Below, piece after piece: positions 1 through 6,316 of a DNA stretch of 6,427 nt. How positions within the stretch are numbered: position 1 is the stretch's first letter; the number at the start of each line of letters is the position of its first letter. The DNA is from Hyphomicrobiales bacterium (GTDB lineage: Bacteria > Pseudomonadota > Alphaproteobacteria > Rhizobiales > Kaistiaceae). Position numbers and translations under genes: made by a program. The stretch covers positions 1 through 6,427 of the forward strand of contig JAFKJZ010000255.1 of the NCBI GenBank assembly GCA_017305815.1, read 5' to 3'. The notes under the pieces are model-generated. The model saw only the letters and a program-made list of their open reading frames with translations. It made no database searches and was not told the DNA's origin.

Positions 1-2320
1 GCTGCAACGGCAGGCGGATCGACACGATCGTGCCCTTGCCCTCATGGCTGCGGATGCGCATCGCGCCACCATGAAGTTCGGCCAGCGAGCGGGTGATGGC
101 GAGGCCGAGGCCGGAGCCCTTGTGGCTCTTGGTGAACTGGTTCTGCACCTGTTCGAAGGGCTGGCCGAGCTTCTTCAGCGCTTCCTTCGGAATGCCGATG
201 CCGTTGTCCTCAATGGTCAGGGTCACGGCGTTGCCGATCTTGCGGGCGCGGACGGCGACATGGCCGTTTTCCGGCGTGAACTTCACGGCGTTCGATAGCA
301 GGTTCAGCACCATCTGCTTGACCGCGCGGCGGTCGGCGGTGAGGTCGAGCGCGTCTTCGAGGTCGGCGGCGATGGTGACCTTGCGGGCCGAGGCCTCCGG
401 CGACATCACGCGGGTCGCCTCGTCGACGATCTCGTCCAGCCGCAGCGGGTGCATGTCGAGCGTCATCCGCCCGGCCTCGATGCGCGCCATGTCGAGCACG
501 TCGTTGATGACGTTGAGCAGGAAATTGCCGCTCGCGTTGATGTCCTGGCAGTACTCGCCGTATTTGGGCGAACCGAGCGGGCCGAACAGGCCGGACTGCA
601 TGATCTCCGAGAAGCCGATGATGGCGTTGAGCGGCGTCCGCAGCTCGTGGCTGATATTGGCGAGGAATTCCGACTTGGTGCGGTTGGCGGCCTCGGCGCG
701 GTCCTTCTGCTCCGAGTATTTCTCGGCGAGTTCCACCATCTCCTGCGCCTGCTGCTCCAGCTTCTGGCGCGACTGGCGGAGATCGGCGATGGTCGCCATC
801 AGGCGGCGCTCGCCGTCGATCAGCTTTTCCTCGTGGCGCTTGATGGTGGTGATGTCGGTGCCGACCGACACGAAGCCGCCATCCTTGGTGCGGCGTTCGC
901 TGATCTGCAGCCAGCGGCCGTCGTTCAGCTGCGCCTCGAAGGAGCGGGCGCCTTCCTCGGCGCTGCCCTCGCTCGGGATCTGCGCCTGTACGACCGGCTG
1001 GCGGCCGGCGGCGATCACCTTCGCGTAGGGCGTGCCGGGCTCGAGCGCTGAATCCGGAATGCCGTGTAGCTGCTGGTACTTCGAGTTGCACATGACGAGG
1101 CGGTTCTGGGTGTCCCAGAGCACGAAGGCCTCGGAGATCGTCTCGATGGCGTCGCGCAGGCGGATGTCGGCGGTGCGCGAGCTCTCGGCGAGGCGCATCT
1201 GCTCGGTCACGTCGACGGCAATGCCGATCAGGTGCGGCTCGGTGCCGTCGGCGTCGACCAGCTCGACGCGGATGCGGAGCCAGACATAGCTGCCGTCGGC
1301 CTTGCGCATGCGGAACATGCGGTCGACCGTCGTCTCGTTCGCCTCGTAAAGCGCCTCGACGAGGTTCATCAGGTCGCCGTCGTCGGGATGCACCAGCTCA
1401 TTGACCTCGCCGAAGCCGAGCAGCGTGTCGCGGGGCGCGAGACCCACCAGCTCAAACATCGATTTCGACCAGAACAGGCGGCCGCGGGCGACGTCCCAGT
1501 CCCACAGGCCGCAGCGGCCGCGGCGCAGCGCCGTGTCGAAGCGGTCATAGGTCTCCTGGTAGATCTCGTCCGCTTCCTGGGCGCGGGCGGACTGCGAGAA
1601 GTAGCCGTAGAGGATCACCAGCAGGATGGCGCTGGTGCCGACGAAGACGGAAACATTGAGCGACACGTCGGCGCGCCAGTCGCGGTAGATCGCGGGCAGC
1701 GGCGTGGCGACGGCGACGAAGCCGAGCCGGCCGTTCAGATGGCGGAGCGTCGCGAAGGCGGCCTGGTCGCCGTCGAGGCTGACCTTGAGCACGCCGGCGC
1801 GCTCGCCGAAGATCACCAGCGGCTGGGCGCCGCCGACGATCTCGGTGAAGCTGCGGCCTTCCTCCGAGGTGGAGCGGGGCGCCGTGGCGATCACGCGGCC
1901 GGTGGAGTCGGCGACATAGACGCGCTCGCCGGCATTGGCGGCGCTCTGGGGCACGAAATTGTCGAGCGCGTTCTGCACCGCCATCTGGTAACGGTCGGTC
2001 GGCAGCGTCGGCTCGGCCTGGTCGAGCGACTGGGCGAGATAGGATGCGACCATGCCCATCATGTCGCGCGCCTGGTTCTCGCGCTCCATCCGGAGGTCAT
2101 AGAGCTGGATGAAGCGCGCGAGGGCGACGATCAGCAGGAAGAGGATGATCAGCACGGGAATGCAGCGACGCAGGATCGGCTCGGCGGAGACGAGCTTTTC
2201 GTAGGCCGGCTTGGCCAGTAGCCGAGCGTGCCCCTTGATCATCTGCTTGCGTCGAAACAACATCCCGGCAATAGGCATGCGCTCGCTCGCAGACGCACTG
2301 GCTGTCTCTGCCCGCGCCAT
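1..2320 (-). CDS. pleC: PleC-like membrane sensor histidine kinase with two PAS domains (C-terminus cut by window edge)
   Basis: Reading the minus strand gives 773 uninterrupted codons that run off the window. The ATG at 2320-2318 is the first start after an in-frame TGA (2371-2369) and is preceded by AGGGGG with a 5-nt gap. Order of parts: cytoplasmic N-tail; TM1 about 53-72; periplasmic region about 75-220; TM2 about 221-240; PAS 1 about 258-375 (with HPDD at 311-314 and a PAC-like tail ending DVTEQ); PAS 2 about 383-495 (begins RLRDAIETISEAFVLWD); helical linker about 495-548; HisKA with phospho-acceptor H558 in FLANISHELRTPLNAIIG; HATPase with N-box N673/N677, G1 DNGIGIP at 705-711 and G2 GSGLGLAI from 735. 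All kinase boxes are intact, and perhaps 10-30 residues are missing. In the family, such kinases set the phosphorylation of the response regulator DivK and so, indirectly, of CtrA. The two TM segments and H-box favour PleC over DivJ, but this is family resemblance only; another PAS kinase with a DivK-like partner remains possible. It lies 202 bp behind pepN, and a separate promoter is likely. Confidence 0.9.
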   Translation of the reverse strand, partial: MARAETASASASERMPIAGMLFRRKQMIKGHARLLAKPAYEKLVSAEPILRRCIPVLIILFLLIVALARFIQLYDLRMERENQARDMMGMVASYLAQSLDQAEPTLPTDRYQMAVQNALDNFVPQSAANAGERVYVADSTGRVIATAPRSTSEEGRSFTEIVGGAQPLVIFGERAGVLKVSLDGDQAAFATLRHLNGRLGFVAVATPLPAIYRDWRADVSLNVSVFVGTSAILLVILYGYFSQSARAQEADEIYQETYDRFDTALRRGRCGLWDWDVARGRLFWSKSMFELVGLAPRDTLLGFGEVNELVHPDDGDLMNLVEALYEANETTVDRMFRMRKADGSYVWLRIRVELVDADGTEPHLIGIAVDVTEQMRLAESSRTADIRLRDAIETISEAFVLWDTQNRLVMCNSKYQQLHGIPDSALEPGTPYAKVIAAGRQPVVQAQIPSEGSAEEGARSFEAQLNDGRWLQISERRTKDGGFVSVGTDITTIKRHEEKLIDGERRLMATIADLRQSRQKLEQQAQEMVELAEKYSEQKDRAEAANRTKSEFLANISHELRTPLNAIIGFSEIMQSGLFGPLGSPKYGEYCQDINASGNFLLNVINDVLDMARIEAGRMTLDMHPLRLDEIVDEATRVMSPEASARKVTIAADLEDALDLTADRRAVKQMVLNLLSNAVKFTPENGHVAVRARKIGNAVTLTIEDNGIGIPKEALKKLGQPFEQVQNQFTKSHKGSGLGLAITRSLAELHGGAMRIRSHEGKGTIVSIRLPLQ

Positions 2321-2325
2321 CTCAG

Positions 2326-2331
2326 CCCCCT
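2326..2331 (-). promoter_or_regulatory. Ribosome binding site of the PleC-like kinase
   Basis: The minus strand reads AGGGGG five bases before the ATG at 2320. Together with the upstream in-frame stop at 2369-2371 and the absence of another ATG or GTG in between, it fixes the kinase start. Confidence 0.6.
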
Positions 2332-2362
2332 GATATCGGCTATCATCGGGCCAGTCCCACGC

Positions 2363-2397
2363 CCCGAATCACTCCCATTTGAATCGACCCGAATCAC
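2363..2397. repeat. Short direct repeat in the kinase promoter region
   Basis: The 10-bp word CCCGAATCAC occurs at 2363-2372 and 2388-2397, 25 bp apart, in the same orientation. A third, related copy of its core (GAATCGACCC, 2381-2390) lies between them. Each copy contains a GANTC site. The arrangement could be a regulator's repeated site or simply reflect selection on the methylation motif. Confidence 0.4.
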
Positions 2398-2405
2398 ATT
2401 GTCCA
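2377..2405 (-). promoter_or_regulatory. Candidate sigma-70-type promoter of the PleC-like kinase
   Basis: On the minus strand, TGGACA (2405-2400; five of six matches to TTGACA) is followed by a 17-bp spacer and TCAAAT (2382-2377; four of six matches to TATAAT). This would start transcription near 2370 and leave a leader of about 50 nt. The spacer and the -10 element overlap GANTC sites, and a CtrA-like box sits just upstream of the -35. This is a consensus match by eye; alphaproteobacterial promoters are often degenerate, so the exact elements are uncertain. Confidence 0.35.
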
Positions 2406-2412
2406 GACCGGA

Positions 2413-2427
2413 TTAGGGATTCGTTAA
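2413..2427 (-). promoter_or_regulatory. Candidate CtrA binding box
   Basis: The minus strand reads TTAA, seven bases, CTAA (plus strand TTAG-N7-TTAA). This differs by one base from the CtrA consensus TTAA-N7-TTAA. It lies about 86-110 bp upstream of the kinase ATG and just upstream of the candidate -35, a position compatible with activation. I saw no other TTAA tetramer in this GC-rich window. The N7 spacer contains most of a GATTC (GANTC) site at 2418-2422. Binding is inferred, not shown. Confidence 0.4.
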
Positions 2428-2508
2428 GCATAATTTCGAGGGCTGAGTCGGGCGGCGGGGCGAGCCTGGGAAGCCGGGCTCGCAGGCCTGTGAAGGCAGG
2501 CTGAAAAT

Positions 2509-2538
2509 CCCCTTGCGGACGCTCAGGCAAGCGTCCGC
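2509..2538 (-). terminator. Hairpin over the pepN stop codon, possible weak terminator
   Basis: An 8-bp perfect GC-rich inverted repeat (GCGGACGC at 2515-2522 and GCGTCCGC at 2531-2538) encloses an 8-nt loop that contains the pepN TGA (2525-2523). In the pepN transcript the stem is followed by AAGGGGAUUUU, so the U-run is short and displaced by about six bases. This is a poor intrinsic terminator by the usual rules, and it may instead protect the 3' end or pause polymerase. Confidence 0.4.
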
Positions 2539-5165
2539 GTGACGATGTCGAGCGTGTCCGGGGAGAGGTTTTCGGCCGCGGCGATCCGGCGCAGCGCCGC
2601 CTCGGCGCGGGCCCGGCGCACGGGCTCCAGCGCCCGCCACGACCGGAAGCTGACCAGGAGGCGCGCCGTCGTCTGCGGGTTGCGTTTGTCGAGGTCGAGC
2701 GCGAAATCGGCCAGGAAATCGTAGCCGGCGCCGTCCTTGCGGTTGAACTGCGTCTGGTTGGCGCCGGCGAAGCTGCCGACGAGGGCGCGCACGCGGTTGG
2801 GGTTGTTGGGCGAGTAGGACGGGTGCTTGAGCAGCGCCTTGACGCGGTCGAGCGTCTCGGCGGCCGGCGCCGTCGCCTCCAGGGCCAGCCACTTGTCGAG
2901 CACGAGCGCGTCGTCGGCGTAGCGGGCATGGAAGGCGTCGAGGGCGGCGCGCCGTTCGGGCAGGGGGGCCTGCGTCATCGCGGCGAGCGCGGCGAGACGG
3001 TCCGTCATGTTGTCGGCGGTCTCGAAGTGGCGCAGCGCCGCCGCGGTCGCCGCCGGCGTGCGCCGTGCGAGCAGCAGGTCGAGCAGCGTGTTGCGTAGCG
3101 CGCGCCTGCCGGCGCTCGCCGCGTCGGGATGGAAGGAGCCGTCGCCGGAAAGGGCCTCGTAGTGGCGTGCCAGCCGGTCGCCGAGGCCGGTCGAGATCGC
3201 CAGTCGCAACTCCCGCCGCGCCGTCGCGATCGCGTCCGGATCGACGTCCTCGCCCAGTTCGCGGGCAATGTCGGCCTCGCTCGGCAGTTGCAGCACCTGG
3301 GCGCGGAAGGCCGGCTCCAGCGCTTCGTTGTCGAGGACGCTGCCGAGCGCGTCGATCAGCGCGGGCTCCGCCTTCGGCGCGCGGCCCGCGATCTGCTCGT
3401 GCGTGCCCGCCACGAGGTTGCGCATGGCGAGCGTCTGCGCCGCCTGCCAGCGATTGAACGGATCGGCGTCGGTGCGGACCTGGAACAGCAGGTCGGACGC
3501 GGAGATGTCGATGGCGAGGCGGACGGGCGCCGAGAAGCCGCGCAGCAGCGACGGCACCGGCCGGGCGCCGACGCCCTCGAACACCAGCGTCTGGCTGGCC
3601 TCGGTCAGGTGGATGATGTCGCCCTCGACGCGGCCGCCGCGGACGGCGTCGAACGCCATGTCCTCGCCGTTCGGGCCGATCAGGCCAAAGCGGATCGGCA
3701 TGTGCATCGGCTGCTTGCGGCTCTGGCCGGGCGTTGCCGGCGTGCTCTGGGTAAGCGTCAGCCTGTAGGAGCGGGCGGCCTCGTCATAGCTGCCATGCGC
3801 GGAGACCTGCGGCGTGCCGGCCTGCGAATACCAGAGCTTGAACTGGCTGAGATCGGCGCCGGTGGCTTCGGCGAAGCTGGCCAGGAAGTCCTCGATCGTC
3901 GCGGCGTCGCCGTCATGGCGCCGGACATAGAGGTCCATGCCCTTCCGGAAGCCGTCGGGGCCGAGCACGCTCTTCAGCATCCGCACCACCTCGGCGCCCT
4001 TCTCATACACCGTTGGCGTATAGAAGTTGCTGATTTCATGATAGATTTCCGGGCGGACCGGATGGGCGAGCGGGCCGCCGTCCTCGGGAAACTGGCGCGC
4101 CTGCAGCGTGCGCACGTCGGCGATCCGCTTGACCGCGCGCGAGCGCATGTCGGACGAGAATTCCTGGTCGCGGAAGACCGTCAGGCCCTCCTTCAGGCAG
4201 AGCTGGAACCAGTCGCGGCAGGTGATGCGGTTGCCGGTCCAGTTGTGGAAATACTCGTGCGCGATGACGCCTTCGACATTCGCATAGTCGGCGTCGGTGG
4301 CGGTATCCGGGTCGGCCAGGACGTATTTGTCGTTGAAGACGTTGAGGCCCTTGTTCTCCATCGCGCCCATGTTGAAATCCGACACGGCGACGATGACGAA
4401 GATGTCGAGGTCGTATTCGAGCCCGAACACGTCCTCGTCCCACTTCATCGAGCGCTTCAACGCATCCATCGCATAGGTGCAGCGCGCTTCCTTGCCATGC
4501 TCGCAATAGATGCGCAGCTCGACGTCGCGGCCGGACTGGGTGGTGAAGCGGTCGGTGATCACGCCGAGGTCGCCGGCGACCATGGCGAACAGGTAGGACG
4601 GCTTGGGGAAGGGGTCGTGCCAGATCGCGAAGTGACGGTCCGTGCCGGCGATGTCGCCGCTTTCGCCCGGATTGCCGTTGGCGAGCAGGATCGGCGCGTC
4701 GGCTTTCGTCGCCTCCAGCCGCGTCGTGTAGACGGCGAGCACGTCCGGGCGGTCGAGGAAATAGGTGATGCGGCGGAAGCCCTCGGCTTCGCACTGGGTG
4801 CAATAGGTTCCCGTGGTCCGGTAGAGCCCCATCAGCTTGGTGTTGGCGGCCGGATCGACCTCGGTCTCGATCTCCAGCGTGAAGGGCCCGTTCGGCGCGT
4901 CATGCAGCGTCAGCAGGCTCGGCGTTGCCGTGTAGCGGCCCTGCGCGAGCGGCGCGCCGTCGAGCTTCAGGCCCTTCAGCGTGATCTCGTCGCCGGCGAG
5001 TTCGAGCCGGCCGCTCCTTGCTTCGTCCGTGTTCGGGCGGATGGCGAGCCTGGCGGTGACGCGGGTCGCCGACGGGTCCAATTGGAAGTCCAGCTCGACC
5101 GTATCGATGGTGAAGGCGGGAGCGCGATAGTCCTCGAGCCGGAAGGGCGCGGCTTCGGTCTTCAT
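2523..5165 (-). CDS. pepN: Aminopeptidase N (M1 family zinc metallopeptidase)
   Basis: A complete 880-residue protein, close to the 870 of E. coli PepN. It removes N-terminal amino acids from peptides in the cytoplasm; there is no signal peptide. N-terminal beta domain about 1-200, with the substrate-anchoring CTQCEAEGF segment (Q124, E126). Catalytic thermolysin-like domain about 200-445, with exopeptidase motif GAMEN at 267-271, zinc ligands H303 and H307 in HEYFH plus E326, catalytic E304, and transition-state tyrosine Y387. An Ig-like domain (DUF3458) at about 450-555 and a C-terminal helical domain about 560-880 complete the bacterial PepN architecture. The ATG at 5165 is preceded by GGGAG with a 9-nt gap and by an in-frame TAA at 5174-5172, so the start is firm. 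It is divergent from the copper genes, without any evident functional link, and upstream of the PleC-like kinase on the same strand. Nothing is truncated or missing. Confidence 0.97.
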   Translation of the reverse strand: MKTEAAPFRLEDYRAPAFTIDTVELDFQLDPSATRVTARLAIRPNTDEARSGRLELAGDEITLKGLKLDGAPLAQGRYTATPSLLTLHDAPNGPFTLEIETEVDPAANTKLMGLYRTTGTYCTQCEAEGFRRITYFLDRPDVLAVYTTRLEATKADAPILLANGNPGESGDIAGTDRHFAIWHDPFPKPSYLFAMVAGDLGVITDRFTTQSGRDVELRIYCEHGKEARCTYAMDALKRSMKWDEDVFGLEYDLDIFVIVAVSDFNMGAMENKGLNVFNDKYVLADPDTATDADYANVEGVIAHEYFHNWTGNRITCRDWFQLCLKEGLTVFRDQEFSSDMRSRAVKRIADVRTLQARQFPEDGGPLAHPVRPEIYHEISNFYTPTVYEKGAEVVRMLKSVLGPDGFRKGMDLYVRRHDGDAATIEDFLASFAEATGADLSQFKLWYSQAGTPQVSAHGSYDEAARSYRLTLTQSTPATPGQSRKQPMHMPIRFGLIGPNGEDMAFDAVRGGRVEGDIIHLTEASQTLVFEGVGARPVPSLLRGFSAPVRLAIDISASDLLFQVRTDADPFNRWQAAQTLAMRNLVAGTHEQIAGRAPKAEPALIDALGSVLDNEALEPAFRAQVLQLPSEADIARELGEDVDPDAIATARRELRLAISTGLGDRLARHYEALSGDGSFHPDAASAGRRALRNTLLDLLLARRTPAATAAALRHFETADNMTDRLAALAAMTQAPLPERRAALDAFHARYADDALVLDKWLALEATAPAAETLDRVKALLKHPSYSPNNPNRVRALVGSFAGANQTQFNRKDGAGYDFLADFALDLDKRNPQTTARLLVSFRSWRALEPVRRARAEAALRRIAAAENLSPDTLDIVTRTLA

Positions 5166-5328
5166 GGAACATTACTCCCGTCGGCGACCGGCTCGACGCC
5201 GGCAGATTGACTCCGGAACCTTTTTCCCCGTCGCCCGTCCAAAGCCAAAGCGCCGCACTGGCCGCATGTCGCGAGACCCTGTAGCTATTGGGGCGCTGTT
5301 CAGGCACCGGGCCTGATGGGGCGGTGGC
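5166..5328. other. Divergent intergenic region between pepN and the DUF2946 gene
   Basis: This 163-bp region must hold promoters for both directions, but I see no strong -35/-10 pair. TTGACT at 5207-5212 on the plus strand has no -10-like hexamer 17 bp on, and it overlaps a lone GANTC site (5209-5213). GTAGCTATTG at 5281-5290 is the only -10-like stretch on the plus strand. A 6-bp hairpin (5300-5305 with 5311-5316, loop 5306-5310) lies in the expected DUF2946 leader. I found no clear CueR- or CsoR-type operator. Confidence 0.5.
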
Positions 5329-5715
5329 ATGCGGAATTCGTGGCGACAGATTGCGGCGGAGGTGGGGAGCGCGCTCGGCGTTCTGTCCCTGCTCGTCCTG
5401 ACGCTGCTGATGCCGCTGCACACCACCGCCGAGGCCCGTCTCGCGCTCGGCGACAGGACCGGCCTGACGATCCTCTGCATGCCCGGCAGCGACGCGGCGG
5501 ATCCCGCCGCCGATCCGGCCAAGGGCACGACGACCGCCGCCTGCGATCTCTGCATTCTCGCTCATGCCGCCAAGGCGTTTGGCCCGGGCGCGACGTTCCA
5601 GCTTGCTGCCCCGGCGGCCCATGCACCGGTCCGGCTCGCCATCCAGCGTCCGCGCGTCGATGCCGGGGCGATGCTGGTCTATCTGCCGGATGCGCGCGGA
5701 CCGCCGCTCGCCTGA
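5329..5715 (+). CDS. DUF2946-family membrane-anchored protein, probable copper-associated
   Basis: A 128-residue protein. One hydrophobic segment (about 13-30) follows a short basic N-terminus and could be a signal peptide or anchor placing the rest in the periplasm. The body has few recognisable features except CDLC at 72-75 followed by H79, an earlier C50, and a family-like C-terminus (ARGPPLA). DUF2946 proteins are small exported proteins of unknown biochemical function with paired cysteines, often found next to copper or TonB-receptor genes. Here it leads a set with YcnI-like and CopC-like genes, so a role in periplasmic copper binding is a reasonable inference. The ATG is fixed by an in-frame TGA at 5314-5316 and a GGGG ribosome binding site at 5318-5321. 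There is a 79-bp gap to the next gene, with no terminator visible. The family call rests on the CxxC, the size, the C-terminus and the context. Confidence 0.75.
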   Translation: MRNSWRQIAAEVGSALGVLSLLVLTLLMPLHTTAEARLALGDRTGLTILCMPGSDAADPAADPAKGTTTAACDLCILAHAAKAFGPGATFQLAAPAAHAPVRLAIQRPRVDAGAMLVYLPDARGPPLA

Positions 5716-5794
5716 TCTCGCCGACGGCCCGAGAGGGACGTCCTGCGTCCGGCGCGATGAGCGTCGGCTTTCCCTTGCGATTTCAGGTATTTCC

Positions 5795-6313
5795 ATGACC
5801 AAGCTTCTGTTCGCGGGCGCGTTCGGCGTCCTGCTCGTCTCGGCTTCGGCCGCCTCCGCCCATGTCACGCTCGCCCAGTCCGACGCCAAGCTCGGCTCCA
5901 CCTACAAGGCCGTTCTGCAGGTCGGCCATGGCTGCGCCGGCTCGCCCACCGTCAAGCTGCGCGTGCAGATCCCGGAGGGCGTCATCAACGTCAAGCCGCA
6001 GCCGAAGCCCGGCTGGACGGTCGAGACGGTCAAGGGAACCTATGCCAGGACCTACGACCTCTGGGGCGCCAAGGTCTCCGAGGGCGTCAAGGAAATCGTC
6101 TGGTCGGGCGGCAGCCTGCCGGACGATTTCTATGACGAGTTCGCCTTCCGCACCTACCTGACGCCGGACCTGCCGGCCGGCCCGCTCTATTTCCCTGTCG
6201 TCCAGGAATGCGAGAAGGGCAGCGAGCGCTGGATCGAGATCCCGGCGGCGGGCAAGTCGGCCGACGACTACGAGCAGCCCGCGCCGGCCGTGTCCCTTTC
6301 GCCCAAGGGGTGA
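5795..6313 (+). CDS. YcnI-like DUF1775 copper-binding periplasmic protein
   Basis: A 172-residue protein. A signal peptide (about 1-22, ending ASA) exposes His23 as the mature N-terminus (HVTLAQSD). In the studied Bacillus YcnI, the N-terminal histidine forms a monohistidine brace for Cu(II); the same arrangement is expected here. The DUF1775 fold is suggested by conserved-looking segments: Y37KAVLQVGHGCAGSPT with C47, VQIPEGVINVKPQPKPGW ending at W74, IVWSGG at 101-106, and VVQECEKGSERW with C139 and W146. C47 and C139 could form a disulfide. The frame is open far upstream, so this start was chosen for the signal peptide and family length; a weak AGG lies seven bases before it. It sits between DUF2946 and CopC-like genes, the usual YcnI neighbourhood, and probably delivers or buffers copper in the periplasm. 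Unlike Bacillus YcnI, there is no C-terminal membrane anchor. Confidence 0.88.
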   Translation: MTKLLFAGAFGVLLVSASAASAHVTLAQSDAKLGSTYKAVLQVGHGCAGSPTVKLRVQIPEGVINVKPQPKPGWTVETVKGTYARTYDLWGAKVSEGVKEIVWSGGSLPDDFYDEFAFRTYLTPDLPAGPLYFPVVQECEKGSERWIEIPAAGKSADDYEQPAPAVSLSPKG

Positions 6314-6316
6314 GGC

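Larger units (their letters stand above)
2366..2449. promoter_or_regulatory. Cluster of five GANTC (CcrM-type methylation) sites
   Basis: GANTC sites occur at 2366-2370, 2381-2385 and 2391-2395 (all GAATC), 2418-2422 (GATTC) and 2445-2449 (GAGTC). Reading the whole window I found only three more: 1050-1054, 1905-1909 and 5209-5213. GANTC is the target of the cell-cycle methyltransferase CcrM in alphaproteobacteria, and methylated sites in promoters recruit GcrA in Caulobacter. The sites straddle the candidate promoter and CtrA box of the kinase. The motif count is seen directly; regulation is inference. Confidence 0.5.
2321..2522. other. Intergenic region between pepN and the PleC-like kinase
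   Basis: This region has no gene. The half next to pepN (about 2455-2522) is GC-rich with small inverted repeats: CGAGCC/GGCTCG at 2461-2466 and 2477-2482, and GCCTG/CAGGC at 2486-2490 and 2497-2501. The half next to the kinase (about 2360-2450) is visibly more AT-rich than the rest of the window and carries the promoter, CtrA and GANTC candidates. An open frame on the plus strand here does not resemble a protein. Confidence 0.7.

Noticed and set aside
93..1028. Open frames on both strands overlapping the kinase C-terminal half (plus 93-1028, minus 210-1091)
   Set aside because: The true frame carries the H-box, N-box, G1 and G2 motifs without interruption. These other frames are Arg/Ser-rich shadows.
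1232..2221. A 329-residue open frame on the plus strand opposite the kinase
   Set aside because: It is an antisense shadow of the kinase coding frame, rich in Ala, Glu, Asp, His and Gly, with no recognisable domain.
2228..2416. A 62-residue plus-strand open frame in the kinase start and promoter region
   Set aside because: No ribosome binding site or recognisable sequence; it overlaps the kinase N-terminus and its control region in antisense.
2461..2501. Two short inverted repeats (6 and 5 bp) as terminators of pepN
   Set aside because: Neither is followed by a U-run in the minus direction, and such stems are common by chance at this GC content.
2369..2929. Minus-strand open frames (2369-2929 and 2413-2892) that overlap the end of pepN and run into the intergenic region
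   Set aside because: They are out of frame with pepN, are dominated by Arg, Pro and Ser, and lack a family match. The overlap with the promoter region is incidental.
3129..5210. A 693-residue open frame on the plus strand opposite pepN
   Set aside because: It is antisense to a complete, motif-verified aminopeptidase N. Its composition is the usual mirror of high-GC codon use, with no domain, no hydrophobic pattern and no plausible start region.
5207..5235. TTGACT at 5207-5212 as the -35 of the copper operon
   Set aside because: The hexamer 17 bp downstream is GC-rich (CGTCGC) and nothing near it resembles a -10 element; a functional promoter here is not supported.
5564..5794. An upstream extension of the YcnI-like frame to a 249-residue protein
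   Set aside because: The extension overlaps the DUF2946 gene in another frame, is Arg/Pro-rich, and would bury the signal peptide that begins at 5795.
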